A stretch of DNA of 8,755 bases from Candidatus Delongbacteria bacterium (GTDB lineage Bacteria; UBA4055), in the NCBI GenBank assembly GCA_022013635.1, contig JAKLPX010000193.1, positions 1 through 8,755 of the forward strand, given 5' to 3'. Both the position numbers and the translations under genes were made by a program. The first letter of the stretch is position 1, and every line of letters begins with the position of its first letter. Below are positions 1 to 6,749 of this stretch, one piece after another. The notes below the pieces were generated by a model. It saw nothing but the letters and a program-made list of their open reading frames with translations, was not told where the DNA came from and did no database searches.

Positions 1-2
1 GG

Positions 3-1928
3 AAGAATCTTAATAATTTCAGGAGGAAAGGAATTGTGTCTTTTGACGATTCGATAAAAGAGAAGAAAAAAGAGATACTGTTAAAAGCGTATAAGAAGAA
101 TGGAGACTTGAAAGTAATCGGAAACGGCAAACTTTCAGATTTAATGAAATATTTTGATGAAAATGATATTTTGCTTCACAAGGATATTTCATCGAAAGGC
201 ATATCAACCGCAAATTTAAAAAAAGCCCTGTCGGCAGGATTTATCAATGAAATTTCCATCATGAAAAAACATGTTGCTTCGCTTCTGTTGGAAAATGCTC
301 CGCCTGCAAATCCTATTTCTTTAAATGAAGAACAAACCTTCTGCTCGAATGAAATTCTTAAATCCTCGCAAAATAATGTGTGGAAAACTTTTTTGATTCA
401 CGGTATAACCGGCAGCGGAAAAACGATGGTGTATATTTCCGTGGTTGCAGAAATCTTGAAAATCGGGAAAACAGCTTTAATTCTTGTGCCTGAAATATCT
501 CTCACTCCGCAAACTGTAAGGAAATTCAGATCTTATTTTGGAGACAGGATCGCTGTGCTTCACAGTAAAATGTCGGATTTTGAAAGGTACGAAAGCTGGA
601 AAAACATCAAAAAAGGGGTTCATTCAATCGTAATAGGTCCCAGATCGGCAATTTTCGCGCCTCTGCAAAATCCGGGAGTGATAATTGTTGACGAAGAACA
701 TGATTCTTCCTATAAACAAACCGATTCGGCTCCGAGGTACTGCGCAAGAAATTCAGCGATAATGAGAGGATTTCTCAACACGGCACCGGTAATTTTAGGA
801 TCCGCGACTCCTTCCATGGAAAGTTATTATAACGCCGTTTCAGGAAAATACAGACTGCTCGAAATTAAAAACAGGTTCAGTTCCGCCGTATTACCGGATA
901 TTAAAGTAGTAAAAAAAGAAAATCCCAATAAACTATTTGAAGAAAATGTTTTAAGATTGTTTGAAAAAGAATTGGCTTTAGGCAGGAAAATAATGGTTCT
1001 GCAGAACAGAAGAGGATACTCTCCGCATCTTTTATGTAAATCGTGCGGGAATACGGCCACCTGTCCAAACTGCTCCGTCTCTCTGACCTATCATCTGTCT
1101 CAAAATCAACTGATCTGCCATTATTGCGGTTATTTTGAGAATGGGAAGAATTATTGCCCAAAATGCGGCGATACGAATATTTATTTTAAAGGAATAGGAA
1201 CCGAGCAGGTCGAAATGGAATTGAAAAAAGTTTTTCCCGAAATTCCTGTTTTCAGAATGGATTACGACACTACAAGAAACAAGGACGGACATAGAGATAT
1301 CCTTGATAAATTTGAAAAATCAGGCGCGTCTATCCTCGTCGGAACGCAGATGATATCAAAAGGACTCGATTTTCATACAGTGTCGGTAGTCTGCATAGTG
1401 AATGTTGACGGCGAATTGATTTTTCCGGACTTCAGGTCGGATGAAAAAGCTTTTCAGCTGATGGAGCAGGTATCAGGCAGAGCCGGAAGGGGAAAAATAA
1501 AGGGAAAAGTGATTCTTCAATCGTTTAACGAAAATAATTCAATAATAAAACATGTCATGGATCACGATTATCTTGGTTTTATTAAAGATGAAATGAAGAT
1601 CAGGGAATTGACCTCTTATCCTCCGTTTTCGAAAATAATAAAGCTTACTCTGTCTTCAAAGGATTTATCGGAAGTCAGGACAAAATCTATGGAGTTATAC
1701 GAAAATCTCGTCAGAAACAATAAGGACTGTATAATTTACAAACCGGTTGACAAAATGGTTTTGAAAGTAAATAATATATTTAGGTTGTATATTTTAATAA
1801 AATCGCTTATAATTCAAGACAGGAACGGGAAAAAGTCGAGAGAGCTTGTTTCGTGCGCCTTAGAGACTTTCAAAAGTTCCTCGAAAATTAAAATTGATGT
1901 AGATGTAGATCCTTCAGACCTTATGTAA
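3..1928 (+). CDS. priA: Primosomal protein N' (replication restart helicase PriA), 5'-truncated by the window edge
   Basis: PriA is a 3'-to-5' superfamily 2 DNA helicase that recognises stalled or repaired replication forks and starts reloading of the replicative helicase. Residues are counted from the GTG at 36. The start of the product resembles the PriA winged-helix region (about 10-75). Then come Walker A GITGSGKT (123-130), motif Ia VPEISLTPQT, Walker B DEEH (219-222) followed by DSSYKQ, motif III GSATPS (255-260), eight zinc-binding cysteines (334, 337, 343, 346, 361, 364, 374, 377), GTQMISKG (436-443), QVSGRAGR (478-485), and the family's terminal VDVDP. The reading frame is open from base 3 with no stop. 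In E. coli PriA the Walker A lies about 100 residues further in, which is the size of the missing 3'-end-binding domain. I therefore read this as a gene cut by the window, not a short protein, although GTG at 36 has a good ribosome-binding sequence. It is followed after 15 bases by orf2. Identity is very secure; the true start is not visible. Confidence 0.96.
   Translation, partial: KNLNNFRRKGIVSFDDSIKEKKKEILLKAYKKNGDLKVIGNGKLSDLMKYFDENDILLHKDISSKGISTANLKKALSAGFINEISIMKKHVASLLLENAPPANPISLNEEQTFCSNEILKSSQNNVWKTFLIHGITGSGKTMVYISVVAEILKIGKTALILVPEISLTPQTVRKFRSYFGDRIAVLHSKMSDFERYESWKNIKKGVHSIVIGPRSAIFAPLQNPGVIIVDEEHDSSYKQTDSAPRYCARNSAIMRGFLNTAPVILGSATPSMESYYNAVSGKYRLLEIKNRFSSAVLPDIKVVKKENPNKLFEENVLRLFEKELALGRKIMVLQNRRGYSPHLLCKSCGNTATCPNCSVSLTYHLSQNQLICHYCGYFENGKNYCPKCGDTNIYFKGIGTEQVEMELKKVFPEIPVFRMDYDTTRNKDGHRDILDKFEKSGASILVGTQMISKGLDFHTVSVVCIVNVDGELIFPDFRSDEKAFQLMEQVSGRAGRGKIKGKVILQSFNENNSIIKHVMDHDYLGFIKDEMKIRELTSYPPFSKIIKLTLSSKDLSEVRTKSMELYENLVRNNKDCIIYKPVDKMVLKVNNIFRLYILIKSLIIQDRNGKKSRELVSCALETFKSSSKIKIDVDVDPSDLM
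21..26 (+). promoter_or_regulatory. Shine-Dalgarno-like AGGAGG ahead of GTG at 36 in priA
   Basis: A perfect AGGAGG lies nine bases before an in-frame GTG (36). It could support translation of a PriA form that begins at the winged-helix region. The frame is open through it (it encodes Arg-Arg), so it may equally be a chance codon pair inside a longer gene. Other starts in this window have weaker signals, which is why it stands out. Confidence 0.25.
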
Positions 1929-1943
1929 AAAATTTGCGGGGGA

Positions 1944-3215
1944 ATGCAAATGGAAAGATTTAAATTGATTTTTATTATGCTTCTAATGACGGCAAGCTTT
2001 GTTGTATCGGCTGTTATTTTGGATTTTTCCAAGAAAAGGAATTTTTATTTCGAGGAGGGCGAATACGGCGTAATCTCGCTTGAATTAATGAATTCCCAAA
2101 CATTTGACTATCAATCGGACATAAAAAAACCGTTTGTCTTAAAAAAAGTAAACAATGCTGGGCTTATAGAATTGATTTTCGATACAAGAACGCTTTCCGG
2201 GGAAGAGCTTGTCGAAGGTAAGAATTATTCTGCAACATTCGTCTTTACGAAAAAAAACATAGGCAAAAAGGAGATTTTAACCGTTTCCGGCATTTATAAA
2301 GCTGAATTGAGATTTTTGGTAAACGATTCGTTATATACCGATTTCGTAAGATTAAATTTTACGCCTGACCAAAAAACATTCACGCTAAAAATCAATGCAT
2401 TAAAAAATTCAAGCAGGCTGCAGATTGAAAACCCGAACGAAGTTATTTCCATCGGTCAGAATAACACCGTTACCATGCACAAAGGCCTGAACGATCTCGA
2501 TATCGTTTTGGCTAAAGAAGAAAACTTCCAGGAAGAAGTATTGTTATACAGAAAGGTCAGCGAAGGAAGAATAAACGAACTCTTTTTAGTGCTGTCTTCA
2601 TCAGGCTTCAAAAAAAATGTACCTGTGGTTGAAACTCCCGTTGAAACCGTCGAAACTGATTCTTTTGATAATTTAAGCTTATACTCTGACATTGAAACCC
2701 CAACTGAATCCGAAGCTGTGGAAGTAATAGATTCCTCAGGATTCAGCCTGCTTGCCATAATCATAATAACTGTGATGGCTTTAATTATAATCATGTTGCT
2801 GATTATATTAACCGGAAATAGAAAAAGAGCTATGTTTCATAAATATCAGACTTTCTTTGACGATGTAGCTACTTTAGTAAAAGTTAATACCAAAGGAAAT
2901 AATATTGATAAGTCCATCGAAGAGATAATGATGACACTTCTTGATAAATATGAGTACGGTTCTCCTCATCCTGATGAATCTAGAGAAGAGAAAAAGAAGG
3001 TATTGAAAAAACCTGGTAATCCTGAATCCCCTAACATCAATATTCAAAAATCCGACGATCAGGCTATTTCATTTAATATTGATCTTGATTTCGATAAACC
3101 AGAGCCGGTAAATAATGAACCTTTGAAGACTGACGCGTCTGATAATTCAAAACCGGCAGGGGACGGAAATAAAAACACCTCAAGAGGTTTCGATTTTCTC
3201 GACGAAGATAATTAG
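1944..3215 (+). CDS. Hypothetical single-pass membrane protein with signal peptide, periplasmic beta-rich region and cytosolic tail
   Basis: I do not recognise this family. The 423-residue product starts with a short charged segment and a hydrophobic stretch (8-21) ending in Val-Ser-Ala (21-23), a plausible signal peptidase I site. Residues 24 to about 225 alternate short hydrophobic and polar runs as in a beta-rich periplasmic domain. An acidic Thr/Glu linker follows (229-262, with VETPVETVETDS at 229-240). A strong transmembrane helix lies at about 270-289, then basic NRKR (stop-transfer, cytosolic side). After it comes a probable short helical segment (about 298-332), and a polar, Pro/Asn/Asp-rich, probably disordered tail to the end. 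This predicts a type I topology: bulk outside, tail inside. The ATG at 1950 is an alternative start with better spacing from the G-run at 1938-1942. It sits 15 bases after priA and 16 before orf3, so it is probably cotranscribed with both. A role as a partner of orf3 is inference only. Confidence 0.85.
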   Translation: MQMERFKLIFIMLLMTASFVVSAVILDFSKKRNFYFEEGEYGVISLELMNSQTFDYQSDIKKPFVLKKVNNAGLIELIFDTRTLSGEELVEGKNYSATFVFTKKNIGKKEILTVSGIYKAELRFLVNDSLYTDFVRLNFTPDQKTFTLKINALKNSSRLQIENPNEVISIGQNNTVTMHKGLNDLDIVLAKEENFQEEVLLYRKVSEGRINELFLVLSSSGFKKNVPVVETPVETVETDSFDNLSLYSDIETPTESEAVEVIDSSGFSLLAIIIITVMALIIIMLLIILTGNRKRAMFHKYQTFFDDVATLVKVNTKGNNIDKSIEEIMMTLLDKYEYGSPHPDESREEKKKVLKKPGNPESPNINIQKSDDQAISFNIDLDFDKPEPVNNEPLKTDASDNSKPAGDGNKNTSRGFDFLDEDN

Positions 3216-3231
3216 GTTTATTCCATAATAT

Positions 3232-5256
3232 ATGACGATTGATTTAAAATATCCGGGTGTTTTGCTTATAATATCGCTGTTCCTTGTTTATTTTATTGTT
3301 AAGTTCTATTTGATGAAGGCGGACCTGAAAACAAAAAATAAATTTTTGTTTTTCTCGCAGAAATATGTATTTTTTTCATTGCTTTTATTGCTTATATTTG
3401 AGCCTGTCCTGACAAAAATCAGTTATGATGAAAGAACAGAAAAACGACTCCTCTTATTTGATAATTCAAGGTCAGTCGCTTTAAATAATCCGACTGATAC
3501 CATTCTATTTAAAGAAATCGCGAACGGTGTATTGAAAGACTCTTCTTTCTTAGCTTATACATTCGGAGACGGAATAAAACGGATTTCAGATGTAAAACAA
3601 CTCGATTTCAATGACAGATTCACAAAAATTTCAACGAATGAGATGAACGATCTTATAAAGAATTCGATCTCTAAGGAGAATATAAAATCGGTTATAATTT
3701 TCGGCGATGGCAATTTTAACGACGCCGATAATTTTTCGCTTAAGAACAATCTTCCTGTAAATATAATTTACGGCTCTTTAAAATATAGTGAATCCGATAT
3801 ATTTCTAAGCGACTTGATTTATACCGACAATCCTGCCGGTGAGGAAGAAACGCGATTCTCCGCAGTAGTCGGATATAACGGAAGAATTAAAAACGGGGAT
3901 TTTACTTTAAATATTTACGAAAAAGGTAAAATCATAAAAACCGTACGGCAAAATATTCCCGATCCGGACACATTCGTCACGGTTAAAGCTGAACTTCCGA
4001 AATTATCCGGAGATTTCAGGGAAATCGAATTTTCTATTAATCCTTTATCCGACGAGAAAAACATTTTCAACAACAAAAAGTCGGCTTATCAGAGAAAATT
4101 AAGCAGTACGGGTAATTTTCTTATTATAGCAAATTCGCCGTCGCTTGATTTATCGTTTTTTATCAAACTTTTGAAATCGAACGGTTATAATTTTTCTCTC
4201 GTCTATGAAAATGCTCTTTCGGATACAATTGACACTAAAAAATATAAATCATTGATTTCTTTCGGAACGCCGACTAAATATTCAAGCCGATTTACGCTTG
4301 ATATTTTCGGAAAATTTTCATCTTGTATAATTTTTTTAAATCAAAAGACTGATTTCGCCAAAATCGAAAATTATTTCGGCACAGGATTGAATAATTTTAA
4401 ATATGTGCCGTTTGAAGGAAAATTAATTGAAATGCCTTCCGGCGAAGGAAGTTTTTTACTCACACGCGCCTCAAATCCCGTTATTATAAATAAACTTCCC
4501 GAAGTAACTTATAATACTACTTTTTTCCCAGACGAAAAAAAATTCAGACCCATGCTTTCTATTTCAAATTCCTTAAAATCCAAAGCTGTTTATCAATTTA
4601 AAACAGGAGGAATCAATAAGATAATCGTCAATTTCAGTTCTTTTTGGAAACTGCTTTTTAATGACGACGGCGATAATTTCGGAAAGTTCGCGCTCAATCT
4701 TCTTGATCAGACAGCTTTAAGCGAATCTCCCGAGAGAATTAAGATCAATACTCAGAAATCAGAATATTATTCCGGAGAGAAAATCATTTTCAGCGGTAAA
4801 ATTTTTGACGAGAATATGAGGGCTTTGGAAAATGCATCTGCCGAAGTCTTTGTTAATGAAAATCATCTTGAAACGAAATTTTCTTACGACAGAAAAGAGT
4901 ATTTAGCTGAAATGTTCATTTCCGAACCAGGAATTTATTCGGCTCAAATAAGACTGATTGAAACGGGAAATAAAATTACAGGAAAAGTCGTAAATTTTAA
5001 GATTATAGAAAACGATATGGAGACTCAGACTATAGGAGCTGATACTGCTTTTATTAAAAGCTTTACAGGCGCGAGAGACGGAATGATTATTCCTTTAAGC
5101 AACGCGGGCAAATTTATAAACGAAAACAGCAATATAAAACAAACTGTCAAATCCGTTTCAACGATAAATTTGACGAGAAATATCTATTTTTTTCTTATGC
5201 TTATTCTGGCGTTTCTGATTGAACTTGCCTACAGAAAATATAAAGACTTACCTTAA
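3232..5256 (+). CDS. Membrane protein with VWA-like (DxSxS) region and glutamine-amidotransferase-like fold, BatA-like architecture
   Basis: The 674-residue product has two N-terminal transmembrane helices (about 9-27 and 43-60) joined by a basic loop, a large soluble part, and one C-terminal helix (about 650-667) followed by basic residues. This places the soluble part in the periplasm. Right after the second helix, LLLFDNSRS contains a DxSxS pattern (D77, S79, S81), the first metal-binding motif of von Willebrand A domains; IIFGDGNFND (D159) resembles the later VWA strand ending in DG. Residues about 294-380 look like an alpha/beta Rossmann or class I amidotransferase-like unit without an obvious catalytic cysteine. 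Residues about 505-615 look like an Ig-type beta domain with a Y-S-G-E-K motif. The overall plan resembles uncharacterised VWA membrane proteins related to Bat-type proteins of Bacteroidota. No substrate or pathway is evident. There is no Shine-Dalgarno sequence before the ATG, but this start keeps the first helix. Fold assignments are by eye and moderate. Confidence 0.85.
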   Translation: MTIDLKYPGVLLIISLFLVYFIVKFYLMKADLKTKNKFLFFSQKYVFFSLLLLLIFEPVLTKISYDERTEKRLLLFDNSRSVALNNPTDTILFKEIANGVLKDSSFLAYTFGDGIKRISDVKQLDFNDRFTKISTNEMNDLIKNSISKENIKSVIIFGDGNFNDADNFSLKNNLPVNIIYGSLKYSESDIFLSDLIYTDNPAGEEETRFSAVVGYNGRIKNGDFTLNIYEKGKIIKTVRQNIPDPDTFVTVKAELPKLSGDFREIEFSINPLSDEKNIFNNKKSAYQRKLSSTGNFLIIANSPSLDLSFFIKLLKSNGYNFSLVYENALSDTIDTKKYKSLISFGTPTKYSSRFTLDIFGKFSSCIIFLNQKTDFAKIENYFGTGLNNFKYVPFEGKLIEMPSGEGSFLLTRASNPVIINKLPEVTYNTTFFPDEKKFRPMLSISNSLKSKAVYQFKTGGINKIIVNFSSFWKLLFNDDGDNFGKFALNLLDQTALSESPERIKINTQKSEYYSGEKIIFSGKIFDENMRALENASAEVFVNENHLETKFSYDRKEYLAEMFISEPGIYSAQIRLIETGNKITGKVVNFKIIENDMETQTIGADTAFIKSFTGARDGMIIPLSNAGKFINENSNIKQTVKSVSTINLTRNIYFFLMLILAFLIELAYRKYKDLP

Positions 5257-5273
5257 AAAAAACCGGAATATTT

Positions 5274-6632
5274 ATGGCTAAAACCGATAAAACGAATTTT
5301 TTATGCACAGAATGCGGATACGATGCACCGAAGTGGCTTGGAAAATGTCCCTCATGCGGAATCTGGGGCTCTTTTAAAGAATTTAAAGTTTCAAAGTCTT
5401 CCGCCCGGAAAAAAATTAGCTGCGATAACAATCAGCCGGAAGTTCTGAAAAATATTAAATCGGATGATAATATCAGGACGGCTTCCGGTATATGCGAACT
5501 GGACAGGGTACTCGGCGGAGGCTATTTGAAAGGCATGACCATTCTGATCGGCGGCGATCCCGGAATCGGCAAATCTACTCTTATGCTCAAATATTTAGCG
5601 AATATGCAGAAGAACGGACGGAAATCAATATATGTTTCCGGAGAGGAATCCCCGCATCAGATAAAACACAGAGCCGAAAGAATAAACGCAAATGAGGATA
5701 TGCTTTATATTTTCTGCGAGAATAATCTTAAAAACATTACCGATTGGGTCGAGAAAAACATTCCTGAAATTGTAGTAATAGACTCTATACAGACAATTTT
5801 TAATCCGGACGAAGAATCGTCACCCGGCTCTGCGGGGCAACTGCGGGCCGTGTCTTCCGAACTTATCATGCTGGCAAAGAAAATGAATTTCTGTTTGTTC
5901 CTGATAGGACATGTTACAAAAGACGGATTCATAGCCGGTCCGAAGATGATAGAGCACATGGTTGACACAGTATTGTATTTCGAAGGAGACAGATATCACA
6001 GATTCAGAATATTAAGGACAGTAAAAAATCGTTTCGGCTCCACGAACGAAATAGGTATGTTCGAAATGGACAATAACGGACTCGTCGAAGTAAAAAATCC
6101 TTCCCAATATTTTCTGAATGAAGATACGCTGGGAAATTCAGGAACTTCAATTACCGCTTCTCTTGAAGGAACTCGCCCTCTGCTGATTGAAATTCAGGCT
6201 CTTGTTACGGATTCGAATTTCGGCAATCCGCAGAGAAACTGTGTCGGTTACGATATTAAAAGACTGAGTAAAATCCTTGCCGTACTCGATAAAAAAATGG
6301 GATTCCATATTTCGAATCAGGATATCTTCTTAAATATAACAGGCGGCGGCAAACTTACCGATCCCGGTGCCGATTTGTCTGTTGCTATCGCATTGATTTC
6401 ATCCTTCAAAGATATAAAAATACCGCTGAAAAGCGTATTTTGCGGAGAAGTAGGCCTGAACGGAGAAATCAGAGCCGTTTCCGGCATAGAAATGAGAATA
6501 AACGAATGCGTAAAATTAGGTTTTAAATATATATATGCTCCAAAGGCAAATTATGCCGATTTTAAAAAAATCTCAAAAAACGGAATTTTCGTTTCAGATC
6601 TGAATGAACTTGTCAGTCTGGTTCTAATATAA
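5274..6632 (+). CDS. radA: DNA repair protein RadA (branch-migration ATPase)
   Basis: RadA (Sms) is a RecA-like ATPase that drives branch migration of recombination intermediates and helps resolve damaged forks in the cytosol. All family parts are present at the usual length (452 residues): an N-terminal zinc finger with C11-x2-C14 and C25-x2-C28, Walker A GGDPGIGKST (93-102, K100), a Walker B strand ending at D170 (VVIDSIQT), the RadA-specific KNRFG motif (251-255), and a C-terminal Lon-protease-like domain (about 285-452) that lacks protease function in this family. The ATG at 5274 is right because the zinc finger begins ten residues later and the next methionine is far downstream. Only a weak CGGAA precedes it. 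It lies 17 bases after orf3 and ends the upstream gene cluster; a possible terminator overlaps its stop codon. Pairing with priA fits a replication-repair role. Confidence 0.97.
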   Translation: MAKTDKTNFLCTECGYDAPKWLGKCPSCGIWGSFKEFKVSKSSARKKISCDNNQPEVLKNIKSDDNIRTASGICELDRVLGGGYLKGMTILIGGDPGIGKSTLMLKYLANMQKNGRKSIYVSGEESPHQIKHRAERINANEDMLYIFCENNLKNITDWVEKNIPEIVVIDSIQTIFNPDEESSPGSAGQLRAVSSELIMLAKKMNFCLFLIGHVTKDGFIAGPKMIEHMVDTVLYFEGDRYHRFRILRTVKNRFGSTNEIGMFEMDNNGLVEVKNPSQYFLNEDTLGNSGTSITASLEGTRPLLIEIQALVTDSNFGNPQRNCVGYDIKRLSKILAVLDKKMGFHISNQDIFLNITGGGKLTDPGADLSVAIALISSFKDIKIPLKSVFCGEVGLNGEIRAVSGIEMRINECVKLGFKYIYAPKANYADFKKISKNGIFVSDLNELVSLVLI

Positions 6633-6670
6633 CAGGAAATTTTTACTTGACAATTTTATATTAGCTTTTT
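6624..6670 (+). terminator. Candidate weak terminator: 9-bp inverted repeat overlapping the radA stop, followed by a T-run
   Basis: CTAATATAA (6624-6632, which contains the radA stop codon) is perfectly complementary to TTATATTAG (6656-6664), and CTTTTT follows directly (6665-6670). This is the layout of an intrinsic terminator. However, the stem holds a single G-C pair and the loop is 23 bases, so it would be unstable. It may be leaky or coincidental in AT-rich DNA. The promoter-like -35 hexamer falls inside the loop. Confidence 0.35.
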
Positions 6671-6675
6671 ATCTT
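6647..6675 (+). promoter_or_regulatory. nnr: Candidate promoter for nnr-rel
   Basis: A perfect TTGACA (6647-6652) is followed after 17 bases by TATCTT (6670-6675; four of six matches to TATAAT). The downstream element also reads TATCTTTC, one base from the Bacteroidota -7 consensus TAnnTTTG, so it could serve either a classical sigma-70 or a Bacteroidota-type housekeeping sigma. Transcription would start near 6682 and give a leader of roughly 70 bases before nnr. It lies in the only sizeable gap of the window, which supports it. Confidence 0.5.
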
Positions 6676-6690
6676 TCGCAGGAGTGTCTA

Positions 6691-6712
6691 TTGCAATGGT
6701 TATACCGTGCAA
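6691..6712 (+). repeat. Short hairpin / inverted repeat in the nnr leader
   Basis: The arms TTGCA (6691-6695) and TGCAA (6708-6712) pair perfectly. Inside them TGGT (6697-6700) pairs with ACCG (6704-6707; one T-G wobble), leaving one bulged A and a TAT loop. No T-run follows, so it is not a terminator. It lies just after the predicted transcription start and about 40 bases before the nnr ATG, where an operator or an mRNA structure could act. No known riboswitch or regulator site is recognised. Confidence 0.35.
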
Positions 6713-6749
6713 CCACTACGAAATAAAAATATATAAAGGTTAATTAATT

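Noticed and set aside
827..1292. Three overlapping minus-strand frames opposite the zinc-binding region of priA
   Set aside because: The plus strand carries unmistakable PriA motifs here; the frames overlap each other and show no family signature.
1929..1943. Possible terminator or promoter between priA and orf2
   Set aside because: The gap is 15 bases with no inverted repeat or -10-like element; the same holds for the 3216-3231 and 5257-5273 gaps.
2456..2794. 112-codon minus-strand open frame opposite orf2
   Set aside because: Its Thr/Ser-rich and hydrophobic runs are the reverse complement of the acidic linker and TM helix of orf2; no independent coding evidence.
5492..5695. 67-codon plus-strand frame inside radA
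   Set aside because: It covers the Walker A region of radA in another frame, is rich in Arg, and has no upstream signal.
6633..6749. Possible tRNA or small structured RNA in the radA-nnr gap
   Set aside because: No cloverleaf, no TTC-loop-like motif and no long GC-rich stems; only two short hairpins are visible.
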